Below, piece after piece: positions 51,757 through 60,301 of a stretch of DNA of 64,000 nt. This stretch comes from Halomonas piscis (GTDB lineage Bacteria; Pseudomonadota; Gammaproteobacteria; Pseudomonadales; Halomonadaceae). The notes below the pieces were generated by a model. It ran no database searches. It was not told where the DNA came from and was given only the letters and a program-made list of their open reading frames with translations. The first letter of the stretch is position 1. Each line of letters begins with the position of its first letter. The stretch lies in the NCBI RefSeq assembly GCF_031886125.1, contig NZ_CP119391.1:3162001-3226000 (forward strand). The letters run 5' to 3'. A program made the position numbers and the translations under genes.

Positions 51757-53970
51757 ATGACTGAATCTTCCCACCCTCTCCCCTCTTCTACCCCGGCAGA
51801 CGACGAAGTCGACCTTGGCCGGCTGGTTGGCCTGCTGCTTGACCACAAATGGCTGATCCTTGCCGTCACCCTGCTGTTTGCCCTGGGGGGCATCGTCTAC
51901 GCCACGCTGGCCACGCCGATCTATCGCGGCGATGCGCTGGTGCAGGTGGAACGCCGGTCAAACGTTAGCCCGCTGGGCGATATGGGCGAAATGTTCGGCG
52001 ATGAGGGAGATTCCAGAACCGCGGCCGAGGTGCAAATTCTCACCTCGCGGATGGTGCTGGGCCAGGTAGTAGACCGCGTGGGGCTGGATACGCAGGTAGT
52101 ACCGCACGACCTGCCGCTGATCGGCGGCGCCCTGCGCCGGCGCGGCATGGAGCGCCCCGGCTTTCGTCAGGGCAAGCCCGAGGTATGGGCCGGAGAAACC
52201 CTGGAGCTGGGCCGCCTGCAGCTCGCCGAGCCTCTGCGCGGCCGGCAGCTGACGCTGGAAGCGCTGGGCGAAGAGCGCTACGTCCTGCGGCTGGATGGCG
52301 AACGCCTGGGCACCGGCGACGTCGGCAAAACGGTGAGCCTGGCAGGCGGAGATATCGAACTGCGAATCGCCGCGCTGACGGCCGCTCCCGGGGCAGAGTT
52401 CACGCTGCTTCAGCGGCCGCGCGCCGGCACGGTCCAGTCCCTGCAGGGGCGCCTCAGCGTGAACGAGCTCGGCGGCGGGCGTAAGGCCAGCACCGGGATG
52501 CTGCAGCTCGAGCTGACCGGTAAAGAGCGCGAGGAAATTCGTCGCGTGCTGGACGCCGTGGCCGAAACCTTCTTGACCCAGAACGTGGAACGCCAGTCCG
52601 CCGAGGCGCAGAAGAGCCTGGAATTCCTGCGCGAGCAGGCGCCCGAGCTGCGCGCCCAGCTCTCCGAGGCCGAAGAAAAGCTCAACGAATACCGCGTCGA
52701 GATGGACAGCGTCGATCTGTCCAGCGAATCCCAGGCCGCCATCGAGCAGTTTATCAACCTGGAGCAGCAGCTCAACGAGCTGGAGTTCAAGGAAGCAGAG
52801 CTGGCCCAGCGCTTCACGCCCCGCCACCCGCAGTACAAGACGCTGCAGCGCAAGAAGCGCCAGCTCCAGCAGGAGCGCGACGAGCTGAACGAAAGGGTCA
52901 ACCAGCTGCCCGCAGAGCAGCAGGAAGTGGTGCGGCTAACCCGCGACGTGGAAGTCACCCAGTCGATCTACGTCAACGTGCTCAACAAGATTCAGGAGCT
53001 GGAAGTGGCTCGCGCGGGCACCGTAGGCAACGTACGCATTATCGATAAGGCCCTGGTGGGCACGAGCCCGATTGAGCCGAAGAAAAAGCTGATCGTGGTG
53101 CTGGCGACTCTGCTGGGCGGCATGCTCGCCGTGGGCCTGGTGCTGGTGCGTGGCATGTTCAACCGCGGCGTGGAATCCCCGGAGCAGATCGAAGACATCG
53201 GCCTGCCGGTTTACGCCACGGTGCCGCTCTCCGACGAGCAGCATAAGCTCACCCGGCGCATCAAACACCGCCGCGAACGCCACGGCCAAAACGTCATGAC
53301 CGGCATTCTCGCCAAGCGCGCCCCGGCGGATACCTCCATCGAGGCGCTGCGCGGCCTGCGCACCAGCCTGCACTTCGCCATGATGGAAGCCGCCAACAAC
53401 CGCCTGGCCATTACCGGCCCCAGCCCCGGCGTGGGTAAAAGCTTTGTTTCCGTCAACCTCGGCGCGGTGTGCGCCCAGGCCGAACAGAAGGTGCTGATCG
53501 TCGACGCCGACATGCGCAAGGGCCACATCCACCACGCGTTCGGCGGCAAGAGCGGCGCAGGGCTCTCAGAACTGCTCAGCGGCAAGGCAGCGCTTGAAGA
53601 GGTCCTGCGCTCCACCGAGCAGGAAGGGCTTAGCTACGTTGCCCGGGGCAGCGCCCCGCCCAACCCGTCAGAGCTATTGATGCACGAAAATTTCAGCGCC
53701 TTTCTGGAGCAGGCAAGCCAGCGCTTCGACCTGGTGATCATCGACACCCCGCCGATACTTGCCGTCACCGACGCCGCCATCGTCGGCAAGCAGTGCGGCA
53801 CCTGCCTGATGGTCGCCCGCTTCCAGAAAAACCCGGCGAAAGAACTCACCATCGCCGAGCGCCGCCTGGAAACCGCCGGCGTACCGGTCAAAGGCGCCAT
53901 CCTCAACGCCATGGAGCGCAAAGCCGCCACCGCCTACGGGTACGGCTACTACAGCTACTCGTATAAATAA
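51757..53970 (+). CDS. wzc: Polysaccharide co-polymerase and BY-kinase Wzc
   Basis: 737-aa inner-membrane tyrosine autokinase controlling chain length and export. It has a Wzz-domain with a first TM near residue 30-50, a long periplasmic coiled coil (about 270-420), and a second TM near 445-465. The cytoplasmic kinase has Walker A GPSPGVGKS (about 555), Walker A' VLIVDADMR (about 580) and Walker B LVIIDTPP. The tail ends in YGYGYYSYSYK, a tyrosine cluster for autophosphorylation. It should cycle with Wzb. Confidence 0.95.
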   Translation: MTESSHPLPSSTPADDEVDLGRLVGLLLDHKWLILAVTLLFALGGIVYATLATPIYRGDALVQVERRSNVSPLGDMGEMFGDEGDSRTAAEVQILTSRMVLGQVVDRVGLDTQVVPHDLPLIGGALRRRGMERPGFRQGKPEVWAGETLELGRLQLAEPLRGRQLTLEALGEERYVLRLDGERLGTGDVGKTVSLAGGDIELRIAALTAAPGAEFTLLQRPRAGTVQSLQGRLSVNELGGGRKASTGMLQLELTGKEREEIRRVLDAVAETFLTQNVERQSAEAQKSLEFLREQAPELRAQLSEAEEKLNEYRVEMDSVDLSSESQAAIEQFINLEQQLNELEFKEAELAQRFTPRHPQYKTLQRKKRQLQQERDELNERVNQLPAEQQEVVRLTRDVEVTQSIYVNVLNKIQELEVARAGTVGNVRIIDKALVGTSPIEPKKKLIVVLATLLGGMLAVGLVLVRGMFNRGVESPEQIEDIGLPVYATVPLSDEQHKLTRRIKHRRERHGQNVMTGILAKRAPADTSIEALRGLRTSLHFAMMEAANNRLAITGPSPGVGKSFVSVNLGAVCAQAEQKVLIVDADMRKGHIHHAFGGKSGAGLSELLSGKAALEEVLRSTEQEGLSYVARGSAPPNPSELLMHENFSAFLEQASQRFDLVIIDTPPILAVTDAAIVGKQCGTCLMVARFQKNPAKELTIAERRLETAGVPVKGAILNAMERKAATAYGYGYYSYSYK

Positions 53971-53989
53971 GCCCCCTTTTCATGGCGAG

Positions 53990-54180
53990 CGCAGCATTAC
54001 ACCCACTACGTCATAGCGGCGCCCCTATGTCATTGCGAACGCAGTGAAGCAATCTCGGGGTTGGGTAGCATCGCCACCCCTGTGTCATTGCGAACACAGT
54101 GAAGCAATCTCGGGGTTGGGTGGCATCGCCACCACACGAGATCGCCACGTTGTTTCACTCCTCGCGACGACGTGGCTGGC
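53990..54180. repeat. Tandem CATTGCGAA...GAAGCAATCTCG repeats
   Basis: Two near-identical units of about 48 bases start at 54031 and 54085, each reading GTCATTGCGAACNCAGTGAA, then GCAATCTCGGGGTTGGGT and GCATCGCCACC. They are followed by GAGATCGCCACGTTGTTTCA. A third, related unit occurs at 55925-56035. Such units are dispersed intergenic repeats; function unknown. Confidence 0.8.
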
Positions 54181-54227
54181 ATGGTGGAGCAAACCTCAGC
54201 CCGCAAAAACGCTGAGGTATCTGACAT

Positions 54228-54319
54228 GGTGGGAGCGGACTTCAGTCCGCGATGATAACGCCACCAACCTTCAGCAGGCCTCGCGGCCTGCTTTCGCTCA
54301 ATGAATTGAGCTCCCACCC
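54228..54319. repeat. REP-like element, complete copy
   Basis: Begins GGTGGGAGCGGACTTCAGTC and ends GCTCCCACC, with an internal palindrome CAGCAGGCCTCGCGGCCTGC. About 60 bases are identical to 55818-55880 on the other side of the IS1111-type element. Confidence 0.8.
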
Positions 54320-54481
54320 TGTATCAAGTCACCAGCCGCAGCTGGCTATGGGCCAACTACCTGGTGGGAGCTGAATGTTTGGTGGGAAATGGGATGGACC
54401 CGTCCTTCTGTGCCAAGCTGGATATGACATCTAGCTAGCAGTGCACAGAACACTGACGGCATCTGAAAGGAGGGCCCATCC

Positions 54482-55516
54482 ATGAAACAGATTAGCATTG
54501 TCGGCATTGACCTGGCCAAACACGTTTTTCAGTTGCACGCCGCCGATGCGCGCGGCCATAACATCTTTAACAAGCAGGTTAAGCGTGATCAGCTGCGGCT
54601 CACGCTGGCCCAGCTGCCGCCTTGCCGCATCGCCATGGAGGCGTGCGGCTCGGCCCATTATTGGGCACGCGAAATTCGCGCCCTGGGCCATGAGGCAGAA
54701 CTACTGCCGCCGCAGGCGGTCAAGCCCTTCGTGCTGGGCCACAAGAATGATGCACGCGATGCCGCGGCTATCGCCGAGGCCGCAGCACGCCCGGCGACGC
54801 CTCGGGTGACGATCAAGACAGAAGCGCAACAATCCCTGCAAGCGGTGCACCGGGTGCGCAGCCGGTTAGTGCGCGAGCGCACTGCCATCGGCAATGAGCT
54901 GCGCGGCCTACTGGGAGAGTTTGGCCTGATCGTGTCGCAAGGGCATGCGGTAATACGCCAGGGTGTGATCCGTGAACGCCTGGACGAGCAACGGGCGCGG
55001 CTGGGTGAAGAACTCTACACCCTGCTGAACGACCTGCTCGACCAGTGGCTCGAGAACGATGCGCGGATCGCGCGCTATGACAAGCGGCTGCAGCGACAGG
55101 CCAAAGCGTCAGCCGACATGCAGCGGCTGATGAGTCTGCCCGGCATCGGCCCGATCAACGCCACGCTGTTGTTCAGCCACCTGGGCGATCCGGCACGGTT
55201 TCCCAACGGGCGTCAGTTCAGCGCCTCGTTAGGGCTAGTGCCACGCCAGCATTCCAGTGGTGGCCGCCATCAGTTAATGGGTATCACCAAACGCGGCAAT
55301 GGCGAGGTTCGACGGCAGCTGGTGCACGGTGCCCGCGCGGCATTACGCCAGTTTCAGCGCCAGGAACAGCCCGACCGGCTGTCCCGCTGGGCCTGCTCAT
55401 TAGCGGCGCGTCTTGGACAACGCAAGGCCATTGTGGCCCTGGCAAACAAGATGGCGCGGATTTGCTGGTCGCTATTGGCCCATGAGCGCCGCTACCAGCC
55501 GCAGGAGGCCGCTTAA
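54482..55516 (+). CDS. IS110-family (IS1111-type) transposase
   Basis: 344-aa DEDD recombinase. The N-terminal RuvC-like domain has GIDLAKHVFQLHA (first Asp), EACGSAHYWAREI and a downstream HKNDARDAAAIAEAA. The C-terminal Transposase_20 domain has LMSLPGIGPINATLL and the catalytic-serine region FSASLGLVPRQHSSGG. GGAGG precedes the start. Intact. Known relatives act with a guide RNA read from the element's own non-coding end. Confidence 0.94.
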   Translation: MKQISIVGIDLAKHVFQLHAADARGHNIFNKQVKRDQLRLTLAQLPPCRIAMEACGSAHYWAREIRALGHEAELLPPQAVKPFVLGHKNDARDAAAIAEAAARPATPRVTIKTEAQQSLQAVHRVRSRLVRERTAIGNELRGLLGEFGLIVSQGHAVIRQGVIRERLDEQRARLGEELYTLLNDLLDQWLENDARIARYDKRLQRQAKASADMQRLMSLPGIGPINATLLFSHLGDPARFPNGRQFSASLGLVPRQHSSGGRHQLMGITKRGNGEVRRQLVHGARAALRQFQRQEQPDRLSRWACSLAARLGQRKAIVALANKMARICWSLLAHERRYQPQEAA

Positions 55517-55796
55517 TGATACCGAATAAACAGGCGAGATCGTTCAGCATACGATAAGTTACCCAACCCCGAGGTTGCGCAGGCGAGATGCTTCGATGGC
55601 ATAACGGGTCAGACCGACTCTCTGTCACTCTGTGAAGTGCGCAGGCCCATGGCGAGGCCGAGTGGGAGATCAGAGCAGAGAGCGCGTATTCCATCAGGGC
55701 CAGGCACCGCAGGTGCCACCAACAGGCCGGATATAAGCGTGCAGTCCTCACCTTTATGCGTGGTTGCTTCTAGCTTGCACAACAGGACGGGTCCAT
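55517..55796 (+). ncRNA. Putative guide (bridge/seek) RNA region of the IS1111-type element
   Basis: About 280 bases between the transposase stop and the element end, with no ORF of note. For IS1111-type elements the recombination-guiding RNA is reported from the 3' non-coding end, opposite to IS110-type elements. GC-rich self-complementary patches (for example GGCACCGCAGGTGCC near 55704) suggest RNA structure. The exact transcript and guide loops were not resolved. Confidence 0.5.
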
Positions 55797-55815
55797 ATAA
55801 GGACGGGTCCATATA

Positions 55816-56035
55816 AGCACTTCAGTCCGCGATGATAACGCCACCAACCTTCAGCAGGCCTCGCGGCCTGCTTTCGCGCACTGAAGTGCGCTCCCACTAG
55901 CCATAGTGAGCACCGTACACACTACCTGTCATGGCGAGCACCCAAAGGGCGGGTGTAAACGAAGCGCGGCCATCTCGGGGTTGAGTGACATCGCCACCAC
56001 ACGAGATCGCCACGTCGTTTCACTCCTCGCGACGA
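55816..56035. repeat. REP-like element (partial) plus dispersed repeat
   Basis: 55816-55897 repeats the REP core seen at 54228-54319 (ACTTCAGTCCGCGATGATAA) and ends GCTCCCAC, but its first bases are replaced by the IS end. 55925-56035 is a third copy of the CATCTCGGGGTTG...GAGATCGCCACG repeat. The ABC transporter gene starts 57 bases on. An in-frame N-terminal extension of that gene through this repeat is rejected. Confidence 0.7.
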
Positions 56036-56091
56036 CGAATCGGCGGAAGCGTGCACCATATCCATTACCCTTACCACCCCAGAAGTCTCAC

Positions 56092-57900
56092 ATGTTTGAA
56101 CAGCTTAAAGAACTCTACTCGCTACTCACCGCCGAGCAGCGCAAGAAGCTCCTGCGCTTGCAGATCCTTGTAGTGCTGATGTCCTTCGCCGAGATCGCCG
56201 GGGTAGTCTCCATCGGCCCTTTCATGGCGCTGGTTGGCGACATGAGCCAGCTACAGGGTGAGGGCATGATGGCCGAGCTCTACCGCGCCAGCGGCTTTGC
56301 CGAGCCACGTACCTTCCTGTTCTGGCTGGGTATCGGCGTGCTGGTTGTGCTCACTGCAGCGGCACTGGTGTCCATGTTTACCGTCTGGCGGCTTTCCATG
56401 TATGGCGCCCGCGTTGGCGCCGACCTTGCCAGCCGGCTCTACCGGCATTATATGCACCAGCCGTGGCTCTTCCACGCCAGCGGCAGCAGCAGCCAGCTGA
56501 CCAACCAGATTGCGCAGGAAGCCCAGCGCATCACCAACGCCATCATCAATCCACTGATGCAGATGAACGCCAAGCTGGTGATGGCACTGTTCATGGCCAT
56601 TGCCATTTTTCTTTACAATCCCGCGGTGGCCCTGGCGGGGCTAGCCATTTTTGCCGTGGCCTATACGCTGCTTTTCCGCACCGTACGCCGAAAGCTGATC
56701 CGCAACGGCAAAAACATTACCGAGGCGCAGCGCCAGCGCTTCAAACTGATGGGTGAAGGCTTCGGCGGCATCAAGGACGCCCTGCTACTAGGGCGCCAGC
56801 AAGTGTTTACCGACCGCTTTGATGACGCAAGCGACCGCTTTGCCGAGGCTCAGGGCACTACCCAAGCCCTGAGCCAAGCGCCGCGCTACGCCATGGAGCT
56901 GGTAGCCTTCGGCAGCGTAATCTTTCTTGTGCTGTATCTGCTGACTGCCCACCAGGGCAACCTAGGGACGATTTTACCGGCGCTTTCCGTTTACGCCCTG
57001 GCCGGCTTCAAACTGTTGCCGGCGTTTCAGCAAATCTACACCAGCCTCTCGCAGATTCGCGGCAACCTCGCCGCCTTTGACAGCCTGAAAAGCGACCTTT
57101 ATGCCAGCAGTTCGGCACACGCTCCCGTGCAAGCTAGCGAGGATGGGCAAACAGATCAGCACTTGGCCCCCAGCCAGAGCATCCAGCTAGGCAACGTCAG
57201 CTTTACCTACCCTGGCAAGCAGGAACCGGCGCTAAAAGGACTCAACCTGGAAATTCCTGCCAATAACGTAATTGGCCTGGTGGGCGCTTCGGGCTCCGGC
57301 AAATCCACCACTATCGACCTGCTGCTGGGCTTGATTGAGGCCCAGCAAGGCGAGCTGCTGATCGACGGACAACCGCTAACCGACGAGAACCGCCGCGCCT
57401 GGCAAAATAGCCTGGGCTTTGTGCCCCAGGCCATCTTCCTGGCCGATAGCTCCATCCGCGAGAACATCGCCTTCGGCCTGCGTCCAGAAACCATTGACGA
57501 AGCCAAGGTTCAGCGTGCCGCCCGTATGGCGCACCTGGAAGAACTGCTAACAGAGCTCCCCGACGGCCTGGAGACTCGGGTCGGGGAGCGCGGTGTACAG
57601 CTCTCCGGCGGCCAGCGCCAGCGTATTGGCATTGCCCGGGCGCTCTATCACGACGCCGACGTGCTGGTCTTGGACGAAGCCACCAGCGCGCTGGACGGCA
57701 TCACCGAAAAGCTGATCATGGACGCCATTCACGATTTTTCCGGCAAGAAAACCATCATCATGATTGCCCACCGCCTGGCCACCGTAAAGCAGTGCGACAC
57801 CATCTATCTCATGGCCGATGGCCAAGTGACGGATCATGGCAACTATACAGAATTGACCTCCCGTAATGACGTATTCCGGCGCATGGCAGAGCATGCTTAA
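56092..57900 (+). CDS. ABC transporter with fused permease and ATPase domains, PglK/MsbA-like flippase
   Basis: 602-aa inner-membrane exporter half-transporter. Six hydrophobic segments lie within residues 20-330, then an ATPase domain: Walker A VGASGSGKST (about 397), Q-loop FVPQAIFL, signature LSGGQRQRIGIARAL, Walker B VLVLDEATSALD and switch IAHRLATV. The N-terminus (LLTAEQRKKLLRLQILVVLMSFAEIAGVVSIGPFMAL) is typical of PglK-type lipid-linked oligosaccharide flippases. Located between wzc and pseB, it probably flips an undecaprenyl-linked glycan containing pseudaminic acid (inference). Confidence 0.87.
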   Translation: MFEQLKELYSLLTAEQRKKLLRLQILVVLMSFAEIAGVVSIGPFMALVGDMSQLQGEGMMAELYRASGFAEPRTFLFWLGIGVLVVLTAAALVSMFTVWRLSMYGARVGADLASRLYRHYMHQPWLFHASGSSSQLTNQIAQEAQRITNAIINPLMQMNAKLVMALFMAIAIFLYNPAVALAGLAIFAVAYTLLFRTVRRKLIRNGKNITEAQRQRFKLMGEGFGGIKDALLLGRQQVFTDRFDDASDRFAEAQGTTQALSQAPRYAMELVAFGSVIFLVLYLLTAHQGNLGTILPALSVYALAGFKLLPAFQQIYTSLSQIRGNLAAFDSLKSDLYASSSAHAPVQASEDGQTDQHLAPSQSIQLGNVSFTYPGKQEPALKGLNLEIPANNVIGLVGASGSGKSTTIDLLLGLIEAQQGELLIDGQPLTDENRRAWQNSLGFVPQAIFLADSSIRENIAFGLRPETIDEAKVQRAARMAHLEELLTELPDGLETRVGERGVQLSGGQRQRIGIARALYHDADVLVLDEATSALDGITEKLIMDAIHDFSGKKTIIMIAHRLATVKQCDTIYLMADGQVTDHGNYTELTSRNDVFRRMAEHA

Positions 57901-57933
57901 AAGTTTAAAAGTTTAAAAGACAGGAAACAGTGA

Positions 57934-58932
57934 ATGTTTAATGATACATCCATCCTCATCACCGGCGGCACCGGCTCTTTCGGCCATACCTTCATCCCCA
58001 TGCTGCTGGAGCGCTACAACCCCAGGCGCGTAATTATCTTCTCGCGCGATGAGATGAAGCAGTGGGAAATGGCCAAGAAATTCCAGGACGATTCGCGCGT
58101 GCGCTTTTTCATCGGCGACGTTCGCGATAGGGATCGTATTTATCGGGCGCTGGACGGTGTCGACTACGTGGTCCACGCCGCCGCTACCAAGATTGTGCCA
58201 ACCGCCGAGTACAATCCCTTCGAGTGCGTCAAGACGAACGTTCACGGTGCCATGAACCTGATCGATGCCTGCATCGACAAGGGCGTGAAGAAAGTTGTGG
58301 CGCTTTCTACCGACAAGGCCAGCAGCCCGATCAATCTGTACGGCGCCACCAAGTTGACCTCCGACAAGCTGTTTGTGGCCGGCAACTCCTATGCCGGCGG
58401 CCATGACACCCGCTTCTCCGTGGTGCGCTACGGTAACGTGATGGGCTCGCGCGGCTCGGTTATCCCCTTCTTTGTGTCGGTCAAGGACAAGGGCGTGCTG
58501 CCGATCACCGATGATCGCATGACCCGTTTCATGATTTCCCTGGAGGAAGGTGTTGAGCTGGTCTGGCACGCCTTTGAGGACATGGAAGGCGGCGAGATCT
58601 ACGTCAAGAAAATTCCTTCCATGAAGGTTACCGACCTGGCGCGTGTCATCGCGCCGGACGCCGAGCAGGAGGTGGTGGGCATTCGCCCCGGCGAGAAGCT
58701 TCATGAGCAAATGATCGGCGCTGAAGATGCTCACTACACCTACGAGTATCCCGAGCACTTCAAGATCCTGCCGGCTATCAATAGCTGGGACAAGGATGCC
58801 AACCGCATCAAGGATGGCAAAAAAGTGCCGGAAGGCTTTATCTATTCCAGCGATACCAATGCCGAGTGGATGGGCGATGAAGAGCTCGCCGCCTGGGTTG
58901 ATGCCAACTGGGAAAATATTGGAGCTATTTGA
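57934..58932 (+). CDS. pseB: UDP-N-acetylglucosamine 4,6-dehydratase (inverting)
   Basis: First enzyme of CMP-pseudaminic acid synthesis, converting UDP-GlcNAc to the 4-keto-6-deoxy-L-arabino sugar. The 332-aa SDR protein has NAD motif ITGGTGSFG (residues 9-17), VHAAATKIVPTAEYNPFECVKTNV, and the catalytic STDKASSPINLYGATK (Asp-Lys, YxxxK). Length and motifs match PseB. It starts 33 bases after the ABC transporter gene. Its stop was originally about 15 bases from the sulfotransferase start; an ISL3 element now separates them. Confidence 0.95.
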   Translation: MFNDTSILITGGTGSFGHTFIPMLLERYNPRRVIIFSRDEMKQWEMAKKFQDDSRVRFFIGDVRDRDRIYRALDGVDYVVHAAATKIVPTAEYNPFECVKTNVHGAMNLIDACIDKGVKKVVALSTDKASSPINLYGATKLTSDKLFVAGNSYAGGHDTRFSVVRYGNVMGSRGSVIPFFVSVKDKGVLPITDDRMTRFMISLEEGVELVWHAFEDMEGGEIYVKKIPSMKVTDLARVIAPDAEQEVVGIRPGEKLHEQMIGAEDAHYTYEYPEHFKILPAINSWDKDANRIKDGKKVPEGFIYSSDTNAEWMGDEELAAWVDANWENIGAI

Positions 58933-58946
58933 AATAGACTATTCAT

Positions 58947-60295
58947 GGCTCTTCGACGTTTCATGTGGATTTGGCCTGATCGAGCAAGCGTCCCACAGGA
59001 CTGCCGATCAGGTAGATCATCGCGATGAAGTTGGCCTCATTTCGGTAACCACGGGCACGTGATCGAGCTGCCTGGAACAAGCCATTCATGCCTTCCAGGC
59101 GGGCGTTGGTCAGACCGGATATCCAGCGTCTTACCACCTGTTCGGTATGCCGCTCAAGCGTCGCAAGGGCCTTCGCCATCGGCTTAAGCAGTACCTGGCC
59201 GGTGACGGCCCTTCGCATGACCTTGAGGTAGTTCGTAATACGCCACCGAGCGGCGCGTGGCGTGGGGGCTTTCTGGATCCAGCGCAGCTTTTCCTTGATG
59301 ACCCAGGCATCCCCCGTGGCCCCTTGATCGGCGATCAACTCCTGAAGGGCTGAGACCTGTTGGGCTGTCATATTGCCATTATCCAGATTCTTCAGGATCG
59401 CCCATCGAAGGGACTTGGGGTGTGCCTTCTCACGGCGCTCCTTCTTGCGGACCTCGTCCAACGCCCTGGTGAAGGTCTGCACGATGTGGAACCAGTCGAC
59501 CGTCACCTCGGCCCGGGGCAGACTCTCAGCCACGCCGCTGAGGAACGGCTTTGACATGTCGCAGACCACTTCGGCCACGTTATCGGGCGCGCCACCATGC
59601 GTCGCCAGGAACGTGCTGAAGGCCTTGATGGCCTCCTTGCCATGGCCCGGAATGGCGAAGATGACTGGTTCCTGTTGACGCTGCATGTCGAGAAACACGG
59701 TGACGTAACGTTGCCCGCGCCGGGAGGCGGTTTCATCCACGCCGACGGTAGCCACGCGGCTCAGGTCCAGCGCTCCCAGCATGCGGCCTACATAGTGGTG
59801 CACGATGCGCCATAGTCGTTTATCGGAGATCTCCAACTGCCGGGAGACGGCCAGCACCGGCATCTCCTTGACCAGTGACATGGCGGCCTGCTCGAACAGC
59901 AGAGTGAAGTCGCTACCCGGTCTCGCCCAGGGCACCTCGATGCGCTTGACGCCATGCTCGGGGCACTTGGTGCGAGGCACGCGCGCATGCAGATAGCAGT
60001 GATGCTGGAAAAAATTCAGATGTCGCCAGATTCTGTCGGCGAAGTCGTGAGCCGGACAGGCCTCGCCGCACTCCGGGCAGGGGTAAAGGCTGCCGCGCTC
60101 GGCCTCGACATAGAGATCTAGCCGATGAGGAGACACAGCGGTATCCAGGTGTTGATCCTTGAGAGCCCAGGGGGCTTCCAGTCCCAGACCAAGCGTTAGA
60201 ATTTGGGTACCGTCCATGCCATGCCTCCTGTTGTCGTCGAGGCCATATTTTGGCCCAGCTCAGGTGGCGAATTCCACACCCAACGACGAAGAGCC
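58947..60295 (-). mobile_element. ISL3-family element, intact copy
   Basis: 1,349 bp, ends GGCTCTTCGACGTTTCATGT and, reversed, GGCTCTTCGTCGTTGGGTGT, with an exact 8-bp duplication CTATTCAT at 58939-58946 and 60296-60303. It is oriented against the pse operon and inserted at the junction of pseB and the sulfotransferase start codon. The defective copy at 23048 is 55 bp shorter. Confidence 0.95.
58961..60217 (-). CDS. ISL3-family transposase (intact)
   Basis: 418-aa transposase. The N-terminal zinc ribbon has CPECGEACPAHDF and further CPEHG, followed by a helix-turn-helix (AVSRQLEISDKRLWRIV). The catalytic domain has ATVGVDETASRRGQRY (Asp), VTVDWFHIVQTFTRALDEVR (Asp-x-FH), and a late SGLTNARLEGMNGLFQAARSRARGYR (Glu). 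No lesion seen, so the copy may be active. Confidence 0.94.
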   Translation of the reverse strand: MDGTQILTLGLGLEAPWALKDQHLDTAVSPHRLDLYVEAERGSLYPCPECGEACPAHDFADRIWRHLNFFQHHCYLHARVPRTKCPEHGVKRIEVPWARPGSDFTLLFEQAAMSLVKEMPVLAVSRQLEISDKRLWRIVHHYVGRMLGALDLSRVATVGVDETASRRGQRYVTVFLDMQRQQEPVIFAIPGHGKEAIKAFSTFLATHGGAPDNVAEVVCDMSKPFLSGVAESLPRAEVTVDWFHIVQTFTRALDEVRKKERREKAHPKSLRWAILKNLDNGNMTAQQVSALQELIADQGATGDAWVIKEKLRWIQKAPTPRAARWRITNYLKVMRRAVTGQVLLKPMAKALATLERHTEQVVRRWISGLTNARLEGMNGLFQAARSRARGYRNEANFIAMIYLIGSPVGRLLDQAKST

Positions 60296-60301
60296 CTATT
60301 C

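Larger units (their letters stand above)
54394..55812 (+). mobile_element. IS110-family (IS1111-type) insertion sequence
   Basis: Left end near 54394 (ATGGACCCGTCCTTCTGTGC), and right end with the matching inverted sequence (reversed: ATGGACCCGTCCTGTTGTGC), about 1.4 kb. The right terminal 16 bases GGACGGGTCCATATAA are present twice in tandem (55785-55800, 55801-55816). Short 5' and long 3' non-coding parts fit the IS1111 subgroup. The element lies inside REP-like repeats. Exact ends are uncertain because this family leaves no target duplication. Confidence 0.85.

Noticed and set aside
53990..54320. CRISPR array
   Set aside because: Repeat units are near-identical throughout with no regular repeat-spacer pattern and no cas genes; they are dispersed REP-like repeats.
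55906..56091. N-terminal extension of the ABC transporter gene
   Set aside because: It would translate dispersed repeat sequence; PglK-type similarity starts at the ATG at 56092.
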